Source: Paragordius varius (taxonomy: Eukaryota > Nematomorpha). Taken from it: DNA of 64,000 bases. The stretch covers positions 3,410,001 through 3,474,000 of the forward strand of contig OZ176059.1 of the NCBI GenBank assembly GCA_964247055.1. Reading direction: 5' to 3'. Positions 14,101 to 25,910 of the stretch are shown here, piece after piece (positions within the stretch are counted from its first letter, which is position 1; each line of letters opens with the position of its first letter). The notes beneath the pieces were generated by a model. The model worked only from the letters and a program-made list of their open reading frames with translations. It was not told where the DNA came from and searched no databases. Made by a program: the position numbers and the translations under genes.

Positions 14101-15534
14101 CAAAATTATTGATATTTTTTATTTTAAATTTTTTTAATTATTAGAATATTTTATAAAATTATTTATTTAATATTATAAAAAATAAAAATATTATTAATTA
14201 TATATTTAAAAAAAACAGCTGATTTTTAAAAATAAAAATAATATTTCCACTAGAGTATGAAAATAAATGCAAACAGGAAAGAAATAAATTTTGAATGCAA
14301 AACAGCTGATGGAATATTTAATAAATAAAAACTCAAATATATAAAATTTTTTAAATTTATTTACAACTAAAAATATAATAATGATTAAATTATTCTATAT
14401 TTATAAATTATTTATTTTAATTTATATATAAAATTATTTTTTAAAATTTTTTGAATTTTTTAATATTTTTTATTTTGCTAAAACATTTTTATAAAAAAAT
14501 AAAAAATTTTTTTAATTTTTTTAAAAATTATTTATTTTTTTATAAAAAAATATTTTTGTATTTATTTTAAAATCAGCTGTTTTTTTTTAATATTTCCACT
14601 AGAGTATGAAAATAAATGCAAATAGGAAAGAAATAAATTTTGAATGCAAATCAGCTGATGGAATATATCCTGTGCCTGGAAAGAATTGTGTTTGGTAAAA
14701 TAAATATTTTTATATAAAAAATTTTTTTAAGAAAATTTATAAAAAAAATTAAAAATATTTAATTTTAATTTTTTAATTAAAATTTAAAAAAAATTATTTA
14801 TTGTGAAATATTTTTTTATATTTGAAAATTTTAAAAAAATTTATTTTTTATAAAATAATTTTTTAAATTAATTTATTTTTTAAAAAAATATAAAATATAA
14901 ATTATAATTTTATGAAAATTATTTAATTCAAATTTATTTTTGAATTAAACTAATAAAAAAATTTAAAATTTTTTATAAAAAAATTACATATTTTCATTTT
15001 TTATAAAAAATTTAATTTTTTAAAAATATTACAATTTTTTAATTTTTTTCAAATATTAATTTTCTAAAAAAAAATAAATTTTAAATAAATATTCAATTAT
15101 TTTTTATAAAAAAACAAATCAAAATATTAAATTTATTTTTATTAAAGACATTTTTAAATAATAATTTTTAATTAAAAATATTTTTTTAGTTTTTTAAAAA
15201 TTGAAAACACATAATATTTTTATAAAAAATATAAATTAAAAAAATTTAAAAATTATTAAAAAAATTTAAAAAATAAATTAAAAAAATTTAAAAAATAATT
15301 TAATTAATTTATTTTAAATTTATTTAAATTTTTTAAAATTTAAAATATTTTTAAATAAAAAAATAATATATTTTAAATTTTTATAAAATTTAATTTAATA
15401 TTTTTTATTTTCTTGTCAGGTATGTTGCTTGTTCCAATTTCTATGCTTGGTTCATGTGTTGTCCACATGGAACACTTTTTGATGTTCGGTCAAATATTTG
15501 CGAAACAGCTGATAAAATAACATGTGATTATTGA
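45..15534 (+). CDS. Chitin-binding type-2 (CBM14) domain protein, 5' partial
   Basis: Spliced gene entering from the left edge. Exons as I read them: 45-135, 1388-1541, 3827-3889, 4420-4471, 5534-5614, 6320-6378, 7011-7043, 7569-7628, 8686-8739, 9806-9859, 11930-11988, 14603-14694, 15420-15534 (TGA). All phases agree and give 321 visible residues. The N-terminal part is a low-complexity Pro/Ser/Thr-rich linker with no recognised domain. The last ~70 residues form one CBM14/peritrophin-A domain with the family's six cysteines spaced C-x13-C-x5-C-x9-C-x12-C-x7-C. Such proteins bind chitin outside the cell, in cuticle or peritrophic matrix; a single domain resembles the CPAP1 class, which is inference. 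Signal peptide and first exons lie outside the window. The donor of exon 6 (AATCAGCT/GTTTAA) and the acceptor of exon 8 are the least certain junctions. Confidence 0.82.
361..800 (+). repeat. Copies of the first visible exon inside its downstream intron
   Basis: The 361-445 copy keeps the reading frame (GHDSAVSVIRNP) and a GTAAT donor but has no AG acceptor in front. Progressively decayed copies lie near 585-640 and 750-800; each still starts and ends with CAGCTG-like words. Confidence 0.75.
904..944. repeat. (TA)n microsatellite
   Basis: Uninterrupted TA run of about 41 bases next to a CAGCTG word. Shorter runs recur throughout the introns, for example near 1671, 1891, 7720, 16380, 28040, 36180, 36645, 37206 and 38717. 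Confidence 0.95.
1789..3400 (+). repeat. Seven copies of the 3' end of exon 1388-1541 with its donor
   Basis: A ~37-base block (the end of the exon, encoding NNFQIPTDYDF, plus the GGTATTT donor) recurs at about 1789, 2071, 2213, 2565, 2866, 3081 and 3367, roughly every 150-350 bases. The later copies are more mutated. The spacers hold CAGCTG words and (TA)n runs. The copies lack the 5' half of the exon and any acceptor. Confidence 0.9.
4472..6319 (+). other. Introns with only small exons; otherwise A/T
   Basis: Apart from the 81-base exon at 5534-5614, this stretch is almost pure A/T with no copied exon blocks that I can see and few CANNTG words. It contrasts with the copy-filled introns on either side. 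Confidence 0.6.
8069..8120. repeat. (AT)n microsatellite
   Basis: About 52 bases of uninterrupted AT dinucleotide in the intron between exons 7569-7628 and 8686-8739. Confidence 0.95.
8900..9800 (+). repeat. Degenerate A/T tandem repeat in intron
   Basis: A unit of about 100 bases containing TTTTTATATATTTAATAATATTT-like text followed by TCTTATGATTTTTAATT recurs five or six times between about 9,000 and 9,650. It contains no G/C-rich word and nothing suggesting coding. Confidence 0.55.
9860..11929 (+). other. 2 kb A/T-only intron
   Basis: No exon, no copied block and no CAGCTG is visible between exons 9806-9859 and 11930-11988. Long stop-filled A/T sequence. Confidence 0.6.
13091..14315 (+). 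repeat. Four upstream copies of the 5' half of exon 14603-14694
   Basis: Blocks near 13,091, 13,511, 13,861 and 14,246 resemble the acceptor side of the following real exon (CCACTAG then AGTATGAAAATAAATGC) through to the CAGCTGATGG word. The two nearest copies are almost identical to the exon; the farthest has lost its AG. None continues into the donor half of the exon. Confidence 0.9.
14603..15534 (+). CDS. Last two exons, encoding the chitin-binding domain
   Basis: Exon 14603-14694 carries the first two domain cysteines (CKSADGIYPVPGKNC). It ends in phase 2 within the Trp codon of the next motif. Exon 15420-15534 resumes with WYVAC and holds the remaining four cysteines (with FMCCPHG), then DKITCDY and TGA at 15532-15534. 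The aromatic residues around the third and fourth cysteines (YVAC, NFYAWF) fit the chitin-contact face of this family. This is the most secure part of the gene. Confidence 0.9.
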
Positions 15535-15705
15535 AAACAGATGATTTAATCGAAATATAAATAAATTTATTAATATTTTTTTATATTTATACATATATTT
15601 ATATTTTATAAATTTATTGATATTTATATATATATAAATAAATCATAAAAATTAAAAAATATTCTTAAATTCAATATATTTTCGAAAAATATTAAAAACT
15701 TTAAG

Positions 15706-16795
15706 AGACAGCTAAATAACATGTGATTATTGATTGTAAAACAGATAATTTGATTAAAATTTAATAAATAATTTTAATAAATAATTAATTAATATTATTA
15801 ATTTTAAATTTGAAAATTTTCTATATTCATATTTTTATTGATTATTCTAGAAATAAAAATATTTGTTAAAAAAAATAAAGAAACAGCCAATAAAATAACA
15901 TGTGATTACTGAAAACAGCTGATATAATTGAAATTTAATAAATTTATTAATAATTATTTATGGTATATATATATATATATATATAAATATATATTATTTT
16001 AATTAATGATTTTTTTTAGAAATAAAAATATTTATTAAAAAAAATTTTATTAAAATTGCGAAGCTGATAAAATACCATGTGATTATTGAACAGCTGTTGT
16101 AATGGAATTTAAAATAAATATATTAATAAATTTTTAATTATTTTTATGTATTTAATATAGTTTATATAAATGAAAATATTTATATAAATTTATAATTTAT
16201 TAATAATTAATGGTATTTTTAGTAATTTATCTATTAATATTTTATAGTTTCTATCTATTTATAATTTATGATTTATTAAAATCTAAATAAATATAAAAAA
16301 ATTATATAAACAGCTGATAATAATGTGTATATTTGGGAATTTTTAAAATAAAAATTTTTATATTGTTATTAATATTATATATATATATATATATTTAGAT
16401 ATATATATATATATATATATATGAATATTTTATTAATTTAAAATTTAAAAATATAAAATTTAAAATGGCGGAACAGCTGATAAAATAACTTATGAGTACT
16501 GATGGGAAAAATAGATTAAATTAAAATATAATAATTAATTAAATAATATTTTTTACTAAATTAATTTCGAAAAATTATATAAATAAAATTTATTAATATT
16601 TTTATATTTTTTAAAAAATATTAATAAATAAAATTATTTAAGAAACAGCTGATAAAATAACATGTGATTACTGAACAGCTGTTAGAATTGAAATAAATAA
16701 ATTTATTAATAATTATTTATAATTTATTCTATATTAGTAATTTATATATATATATATAAGGAACAGCTGATAAAATAGCATGTTATTGATTGGAA
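15706..16795 (+). repeat. Copies of the stop-codon end of the terminal exon
   Basis: Downstream of the stop at 15,534, the block GATAAAATAACATGTGATTA and its flanks recur near 15,710, 15,886, 16,061, 16,470, 16,641 and 16,762. Each is paired with CAGCTG and CATGTG-like words. This is the terminal-exon counterpart of the donor-side copies seen at internal exons. Confidence 0.85.
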
Positions 16796-16799
16796 ACAG

Positions 16800-18590
16800 T
16801 GGTTGTTCAAAACATGAATAAATTTATTTATATTAATATTTATAAATAAATTTTAAAATTATATATATTATATATATATATATATATATTTTAAATGATA
16901 TCTTAAAAAAATAAATTTAAATCAAAACAAAGAAATATTTCATTTTTTTCTATTTGAAAAAAAAATTAATACTCTAATATCAGCTGATTTTAGTTTTATT
17001 GCTTGAAAAATATTAATATTGTGCATTTTTTACTTAAAACAGCTGTTTTATACAAATAATTTAGATTTTATTTTATATATAAAAAAAATTAAAAATAAAT
17101 CAAAAATTATATTTAATGTTATATATTTAAAAATTTATAAAATTGTTATAAATTTATAAAAATAAATTATATTTAAAATAAAAAAATTTATATTATTTTT
17201 TTTAAAAAAAATAAAATTTTTATTTAGTAATAAAAATATAAGTATTTTTATATCATAGATATATTGAATAAAATATATACTTTTTTATATAATTTATTAT
17301 AAACAACCAAATTAATTATATTGTATATTTTATACAAAAAATAAAAATTATAAAAAAAAATATATATTTTAAAAAAATAAAATAAATAACATAATAATAT
17401 AAATTAATAATGTTTAATAAAAATATAAATTATTTGTATTATATAAAAATAATAAATTATAAATTTAAATTATAAATTAAATAAAATTTTTAAAATAATA
17501 TTAAAAAAAAAGATATATTTTAATTTTAAAAAATTTATAAAATAATAAATAAAATTATATATAATAAAAAATAATAATTTATATATTAAATGAATAAAAA
17601 TGGTATTTTTTGGAAAAAAATTAATTATTTATAGAATATAAAATAATAATAATCGAAATTAATAAACCAATAATAAAATTAATTAATTGATTTTATTTAG
17701 ATTTTAAGTATAATTATGTGTAATTTAAAAAATATTAAAATATAAAAATACTTTTTATAAAATCAAAAAAAATCTATTTTTTGATTATTAAAATCAAATA
17801 TTTTTAAAATAATAATTTAAAAAAATTTAAAATAAACTCTATTAAAAAACAATTAATTTGAAACTATAAATATCCCTAAAAAAAATTTTAAATATCAAAT
17901 AAATTATACATGTAATAGATTAAAATTTTGTAAAAATAATAATTTAATTTATTATTAAAAAAAATTAATTAATTATAAATGTAAAAATTATTTTAATAAA
18001 TACAAAATTATTAAATATATATATATTAATGAATAATTTAATATATTTATTTAAAATTATTTATAATATTATATTTTATTATTTAAAATAAATGTATTTA
18101 AAAAATAAAAATAAAAATACAAATAAAAACATGCGTTTGTGTTTTCATTCATTTGTTTGCCGTTTTAAATTTCGAATCGAAAAAGCGCAAAAATATATTT
18201 TTTAAAAATTTATTTTATTTTTTTTATTTAAATAAAAATATTTTAAATATTCCTGGAAAAGTATTATTTATAATTTTATATTAGTTAATACATTTGTTTA
18301 AAATTATATATGTTTATAATAATTTATTTAATTTAAATTTTTATTTTCATATATTAAATAATTATTTGATTATTAATTTCAATAAAATTTAAACTACTAA
18401 TTATTTTTAAATATAAATTTATATTTAATATATATTCAAAATTATTTAAATTTATTTATATATTCTTTATTTTTGAATTATTTTTTTCCCCAAAGTATAT
18501 TTACCTATTTATTTTATTTTTTAGATAATAAAATATATGATTATTTAAAAAATATTAAATTTATTATTCAAAAATTAGTTTTAATTAAAA
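16800..18590. other. A/T-rich intergenic stretch
   Basis: Two CAGCTG words near 16,980-17,045, then more than 1 kb of A/T with no gene. The exception is a short less A/T-rich patch at 18,130-18,195, described separately. Confidence 0.6.
18130..18195 (+). promoter_or_regulatory. Candidate promoter patch upstream of cyclin A
   Basis: An isolated G/C-containing island in A/T desert, with CATGCGTTTGTG, TTTGCCGTTTTAAATTTCGAA and AAAGCGCAAAAA. The last resembles an E2F half-site read on the minus strand (TTTTTGCGC), and TTTAAA resembles a CHR element. Both element types are known at cyclin A promoters in animals. The assignment is inference from position and word content only; it is 3.4 kb from the ATG. 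Confidence 0.25.
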
Positions 18591-18594
18591 AAAT

Positions 18595-21571
18595 TGTCTG
18601 CTTCCATTTAAATTCGTCTGCCCTTTTTTATAAAATATAATTCAATTCAACTATCGTCTGCTTTACTAAAAATGATAACCACCTGTTGTTAAAAAATTAA
18701 ATTTAGAAAATTAAATAATCGTCTGCTTTTTCTATAAATTTTCTACGTCTTTTCTTTTTGCAGGAGAATTAATATATAAATTTGATTATCGTCTGCTTGT
18801 TCTAAATATTTAGAATAATATTTTTTCCTTAAATTATTTATTATAATTATCGTCTGCTTTTACTCTAAAATTTAATCCTCTGCTCTTTTTTTCAGTAAAT
18901 TATTTATCATGATTATCGTCTGCTCTTATATTAGAATTTTCTGTTATAATTATCGTATTTTTACTTTAAATTAATAGTCATCTGCTCCATTATATAATAA
19001 TCGCCTGCTGATTTTTTAATTAATTTAATTTGGATGTTTAATTATCGTATGCTTACAAAAAATTGTAATCGTATGCTTACTTTGGTTTGGAATCATTTGC
19101 TGTTTTTTAGTAGACTTAGATTAAAATTTAACTTATCGTCTGCTTATATTTTATATTTATTATCGTCTGCAGTTATTTTAGGGAATTTAAGTATCGTCTG
19201 CTTTTACTTTAGTTTGAAACTATTTTTTAATTTTTAGGTTTAATTATTATTAAATTATCGCTTCCTATTATTTTATGATCGTCTGCCGTTTCAAGGAAAT
19301 CAAGAATCGTCTAATTTTACTATAGTTTAAATAGCTGATTTTTTAATTGATTATCGTCTGCTATAGTCAGCCTATAAAAAATTTGTAATCGTCTGCTTTT
19401 ACTTTAGTTTGAAATTATTTGCTGTTTTAGGGTATTTAGCTTAAATAATGTTTAATTATCGCCTGCTCATCCTCTAATTTATCGTCTGCTTTTACTTTAG
19501 TTTAAATCATTTGCTGTTTTTAGTAAATTTAACTTATATATTATAATTATCGTCTGCTGATTTTTTTCTTAAATTGATTTGGATATCTAATCATCGTCTG
19601 CTTACGAAAATTATTATCGTCTGCTTTTACTTTAGTTTTAAATCATTTGTTGTTTTTTAGGATATTTAGTTTAAATATTATTTAATTATCGTCTGTTCTT
19701 CCTAAATAATTTATCGTCTGCTAATTATTAATTAATTTTATTGGGATATTTAATTATCGTCTGCTTACAAAAAATTTGTAATTGTCTGCTTTTACTTTAG
19801 TTTTAAATCATTTCCCGTTTTTTAGGATATTTAGCATAAATAATGTTTAATTATCGCCTGCTCTTCCTATAATTTATCGTCTGCTGATATTTCCGGGAAT
19901 TTAAGTATCGTCTGATTTTACTTTTATTAATATCATTAGCTGTTTTTCAGTATATTTAGCTTAAACCTTTGTTAATTATCGTCTGCTGTTTCAGGGAAAT
20001 CGATAATCGTCTGCTTTTACTATAGTTTAAAATCATTTGCTGTTTTTAGGGATATTTAGTTTAAATATAATTTAATTAATGCCAATTTTTTAATTAATTT
20101 ATCGTCTGCTGATATTTCCGGGAATTTAAGTATCGTCTGATTTTACTATAGTTTAAATTAACAGCTGTTTTTATGATATTCAGTTTAACTACTTTTTAAT
20201 TATCGTCTGCCTTTACTATATATTTATTATTGTCTGCTGATTTTTAATTAATTTATCGTCTGCTGATTTTAGGATTCAATCTTATGAATCGTCTGCACCT
20301 ATTTTTTACATTTGTTCAAATTTTGGATGTTTTAATTTTTATTATTTTAAATTAAATTGCTTATTTTAATTTATTATTTTTAATTTAATTTATATTTTAT
20401 ATTTAAAAATTATTATATCTTTTATTATATTTATTAATTAAAATTTGATTTTATGGAATTTTAGAATTTTTTTATATCGTCTGCCATTTATTTTTAGATA
20501 TCGTCTGCCTGATATTCACAAGATGATTTATAATTTCTTCTGCTTTAGTTGGCAACTCGAAAATTTACGATCGTCTGCCTCGCTCTTTAAAATCAAATTT
20601 TAAATTCGTCTGCTTATATAAATATATTTACCAGTTTTTATTATCGTCTGCCATACTTTTTATTTATAAAAAATCTCGTGATATTCTGCTTTATACATAT
20701 AAAAAAATCTCGCGATATTCGTCTGCTTTTTTAATTTAATCGTCTGCTATATATCAGTAAGCAGGATTATTTAATTAAGAATCGTCTGCTATTTATTTTT
20801 ATCAGCATCGTCTGACATACATCAACAAATATTCGTCTGCTTTTTTACATTAATCGTCTGCCTCTAATCTATAAATTTCTAGAATCTATCGTCTGCCTTG
20901 TTACACCTTTAATTAATTAAAGTATCCGTAGTATTTGTCTGCCGTAATAATATATCTTAAAATCGTCTGCTAAATTAAAATATTTTTATCGTCTGCACAA
21001 ATTTTTGGGGTCTAATTGTCTGCTGATTTTCTTCACGTTGTCCTATTTTTTAATCGTTTGCTGTTTATTTTATAATTATTTTATCGTCTGCCCTAAATTA
21101 TTTTGGGCCATATTATATTTTAGTCTGCAGATTTTAATTTGATCTTTTAATCGTCTGCCGATCCCACAAACCATGTTTATCATATCGTCTGCTCTGTTTT
21201 ACACAAATTATTATTATATCATCTGATTTTTAACAAAAAGTCTATAATTATTAATCGTCTGCTCAAATTATATACATAATATACTATCGTCTGCTGATAT
21301 TTTACACATATTTTCGAGTCGTCTTCTTTAAATTTATATTCCATATATATCGTCTGCTAATTGATACAAAATTCCATATTTTTTAATCGTCAATTTGAAT
21401 TAATTGATATAATTATAATCGTCTGCTGTAATAAAATTTGAAATAATTGTTATAATAATAATCGTCTGCGGCTTTTTTAAATTAAATTTATTGATCAATA
21501 ATCGTCTGCTCCTGATATAAAAATTTAAATTTATTAAATAATCGTCTGCTCCTCATATAATCGTCTGCTGC
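18595..21571 (+). repeat. ATCGTCTGCT spaced-word array
   Basis: About 70 or more copies of ATCGTCTGC(T) or one-base variants (ATCGCCTGCT, ATTGTCTGCT, ATCGTATGCT), all in the same orientation. They are spaced irregularly, mostly 25-70 bases apart. Between 19,000 and 20,300 they sit in a longer unit with ACTTTAGTTTAAATCATTTGC and TGTTTTTAGGATATTTAG. The array ends about 30 bases before the cyclin A start codon, so it may be 5' UTR, 5' intron or promoter. CAGCTG is almost absent here. No encoded protein is supported. Confidence 0.9.
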
Positions 21572-21595
21572 TTTAAAATCAAAAAACAAATCATT

Positions 21596-22901
21596 ATGGA
21601 TGAAAATTGTTATTCTACAAAGAATAATAATGCCAATGTATTAAAAATGGCGGCAAAAAACATGTGTTTTAACGATGAAACGGCGACATTAAAACACCTG
21701 ATGGGTGGGAAATCAGCTGATTTGGAAAATGGCGGTTTTGCTCAAAAAGGTGTTAATAAAAAACGGAAAGCTCTCGGCGCCATAGATGTTAACATAAACA
21801 ATGTTGCTAAAAATAAAAGTTATGTAACTAACAATAATAAAAATTATGTAACTAATAATGAAAATTATGTAACTATTAATGATGAAGGTTTTGTAACTAA
21901 TAATGAAAATAATGTAATCAATGATGATATTAATGTAAGTGTCAATGAAGAAAATTATGTAACTAATAATGAAAGTTCTGATAATAAAAATTATGTAACT
22001 AATAATGAAAATAATGTTAATATCTATAATAAAGTAGAAAAATTTGTGGTTGAAAAACGCGAAAATATAAAAAACAATGATAATTTTAATGTAACTAATA
22101 ATGAAAATAATGTAATCAATGATGATATTAATGTAAGTATCAATGAAGAAAATTATGTAACTAATAATAAAAGTTCTGATAATAATAATTATGTAAATAT
22201 CAAAAATGAAAATTATGTAACTAATAATGAAAATTATGTAACTATCAATGATGAAGAAAATTTTTATGTAACTAATAATAATGAAGGAAAACCGAACGAT
22301 GTTAGTATTATGGATTATTCTTTTAATGATTCTACAGCTGAAACAGCTGAAAAAATTGTCAAAAGTTCTGAGGAAAAAACAGCTGATTTTATTGGAACAG
22401 CTGATGAAAGGTTAATAAATAGTTCTGGAAGAAAAACACCTGATGATAGGTTAATAAAAAGTTCTGATCCAGAAACAGCTGCGGTTACAAATTTTAGATC
22501 AAAAAGCATAGAAAATACGGATGATGAAAACTTCAGATTTACTAAAACAGGTGATTTAGAAATTAACGATGAGACAGCTGATACGAATATTAGAAATAAA
22601 ACAGCTGACTATTTAATTAATTCTGAAACAAAAACAACTGATGAAAACTTTGAAGGCCCAGCTGATGCGAGTTTTAAACAAACAGCTGATTTATATTTTA
22701 ATAGTTCCGAGGAGGACAAAACTAGTAATTTTAATAAAAGCCCTTCTTCTGAACTAAAATCAACAGCTGTTAAGAGTGCCGAAAAGTGTTTTGGAACATC
22801 TGATGAAAAATCGTCATCAGGTGTTTCAATGACAATCTGTGAATCAGGTGATGTGACAAAAGTTGAACCATCAGCTGACAAAAATGTCATGGATATAAAA
22901 A
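21596..22901 (+). CDS. CycA: Cyclin A first coding exon, Asn-rich N-terminal region
   Basis: ATG at 21596 follows the spaced-word array. The frame stays open to a TGA at 22919. A GTTTGT donor at 22902 leaves phase 1, which fits the next exon and restores the cyclin frame, so the exon should end at 22901. Residues ~57-66 form the destruction-box-like motif. Residues ~75-235 repeat YVTNNEN-like units. Residues ~240-430 are a low-complexity stretch in which T/S-A/P/G/T/S-D tripeptides recur, each written at DNA level as (A/T)CANNTGA(T/C). The region looks disordered, and I recognise no folded domain. Confidence 0.85.
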
Positions 22902-23835
22902 GTTTGTTTTCATTTTTTTGAATAAAAATTTTTTTAAAATATTATATTAGTTTCAAATATAGGTATTTTAGAGAATAACAGCTGATTTTTTATTTTTTTA
23001 AATTAACTGTTTAATATTAAAATGTATATTTATTTAATATTTTTCAATTAAATTAAGTTTAATATTATATGAAATTTAATATTTTTAAATTTTTTTGTTA
23101 AATATAATTTAAATATTTTTTTTTAAATATCAAATATTATCACATTTTTTTAAATAAATCAAATATTTATACAATTTATATATCTATATATATATATATA
23201 TTTAAAAAATTAATTTTAATTTTTACAAACAGCTGATTTAGCGAATGGCCCCGAAGCAGACGACAAGTGCTCGCTCGAGCAGACGGTAACTTTGCTCGAT
23301 ATGTTTTGTATGCCGGAATACGTTTTGGATATTTTTCAATTTTTGAAGAATATTGAAGTAAAAAAATAATTTATTTTTTATTATAAAAAATATTTTTAAA
23401 GATATTTTTAAATATTTAAAAAGAAATTAAATAAAATATTTTTTAAATATTAATCATTATTTATATAATTAAAAAAAATTATTAAAAAATTTTTATATAA
23501 ATTATTTTAATAAAATTAATTAGAATTATTAAAAAAATTTTTATTTAATAATATTTTTTTAAAAAAATATTTATATATTAATTATATTTTATATTTATTA
23601 TAAGAAATTTTTAATTAATAATATTTTTTCGAAAAATATTTATATATATAAATAATTGTTTTCAATTTTAAAAAAAATTTAATAAAATTATTCAATTAAT
23701 ATATATTTGAAATATATATATATTTATTTATTTATTTTTTATAAAATTATTATAAAATAAATATTAAATATTAATTATTTTTTATAAAAAATAAAAGTTT
23801 TTTATAAGAATTTTTTTTATATAAATAAAATAAAT

Positions 23836-23884
<49 letters not shown>

Positions 23885-25872
23885 ATTTTAAATAAATAAT
23901 TTATAAAATACTCTAATTTTTAAGAAATATTTTTTAAAAATAAAAATTTAAAAAATAAAGTAATTTTAAAATATATTTTTGAAATAATAAATTCTTTATA
24001 ATATTAAATTTTTTTTATAAAAATGATAAAAAAATTATTTAAATAAATTAATTATTATAATTTTTTTATATTTTTTATATATTAAAAATTTAAAAATGAT
24101 TTTTATTTTTATTTTTTTTAAAAAATATTTTTTTTTATTTTTTTTAATTCTTAGAATGAACTTAGACCCAAACCCACTTACATGAGTAAACAACCAGACA
24201 TTAGTCACGTGATGAGAAGCACAGTCATTGATTGGTTAGTTGAAGTGTCAACTGAATATAAATTCAGCTGTCGCACACTTTACTGTGCGGTCGATATGAT
24301 TGATAGGTAGTTAGAATATTCTTAAATTAAAAATAATATTTTTTGGAAAAATAAATTATTTTGAATTTATTATTTTACTTAAATTTATTTATTATAATTT
24401 AAAAAGAAAATAATTAAAGAAATATAATCTAAAATAAATTTAAAAAAAAATATTTAAATAAATATATTTATTATATTTATAGAATCTATAAATTATTTTT
24501 TTAAGTTTTAATTCAATATTTTATTTAAATAAATTCATTTCAAAATATAATATTTAAAAAAATAAAATTTTAATTAATCTATATTTTTAATTTTTTTAAT
24601 AATATATTTTAGATTTTTATCTTTAATGGCAGTTAGTCGGGGGAAATTACAGCTGTTGGCAACAAGCGCTCTATATATAGCGGCGTATTAATTTTTTTTA
24701 AAATTTAATTTTTTATTTAAAATAAAAAATATTTATTAAATTATATAAATATATAAGATATTTATTTAAATTAAAATATATATTTTATTTTTCATAATTT
24801 TTTAATATTTAATGAAAATATATAATTTTTAAATTTTAGCTTAATTAATTTTTTTATAAATTTAAATATTTAATAATTTTTAAATTATTATTTTTTTTTA
24901 ATTATTTTTTTTTAAAAAAAAAATAATACATTTATTTTTATGGTTAATAATTATTTTTTTTAAATTTTTTTTTAAATAATTAAATTTAAAATATCTAATT
25001 TTCTAGAAAATTCGAAGAAATTTACCCGCCTGATATAAATGAATTTGTTTACATAACTGACAACACATATTCACGCGAACATGTGATTAGGATGGAACAG
25101 CTGATTCTCAAAGTTTTACATTTTCGGGTTGGCACGTCAGCTGTTACGAGTGATTGGTTAGATGCATGTGTGCGAATTATGTTTACAGGCCAAAAATCAG
25201 GTGATTTATAGGATTTGATTTTTATATAAAATAAGTTTTGAAATAATAAATAAATTTTAAAATATTAATGAATTATTAAAATTATTAAAAATCATTTTTA
25301 AAGTCGTATAAATAATTTTATAATAAAAAAGTACTGTTAGATGCATGTGTGCGAATTATGTTTACAAACCAAAAATCAGGTGATTTAAGAAATTTTTAAA
25401 ATAAAAATTAATTGATTAAAAAAGAAAAAAATGAAATATTTTTATAAGTATTAATAAATATTAATAAAAAATAATTTTAAAAGTCATATAAATATATGTA
25501 AATTTTCTTCAAATAAAATTTAAACTTAATAAAATAAGGACTGGTTAGATGCATGCGTTCGAATAATGTTTACAGGCCAAAAATCAGGTGTTTTTAATGA
25601 CTTAAAATAGGAGTTTTATTTGATTTTTTAATAAAATATCATTTAATCGGTATATTATTATAAATTATTAAAAATAATTTTAATAGGCAAATAAATATAT
25701 GTAATTTTTTTAAATAAAAATTATAAAAACAATATAAGTGACGGGTTAGATGCATGTGTGCGAAATATGTTTACAGGCATGAAATCAGGTGTGTTTTAAA
25801 ATATAAGATATTTAATTTAAATCTTTCAAATTAATAAAAAAAATAAATATTTATCATAGATTATTTTTGATT

Positions 25873-25910
<38 letters not shown>

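Noticed and set aside
19034..19237. 67-codon frame inside the ATCGTCTGCT array
   Set aside because: Chance frame through repeated words; not preserved between units.
18595..21571. CRISPR-like interpretation of the spaced-word array
   Set aside because: The word is only 9-10 bases, spacing is irregular, spacers are themselves A/T repeats, and the genome is eukaryotic.
22315..22890. Two minus-strand frames of 64 and 93 codons
   Set aside because: Antisense shadows of the cyclin A first exon.
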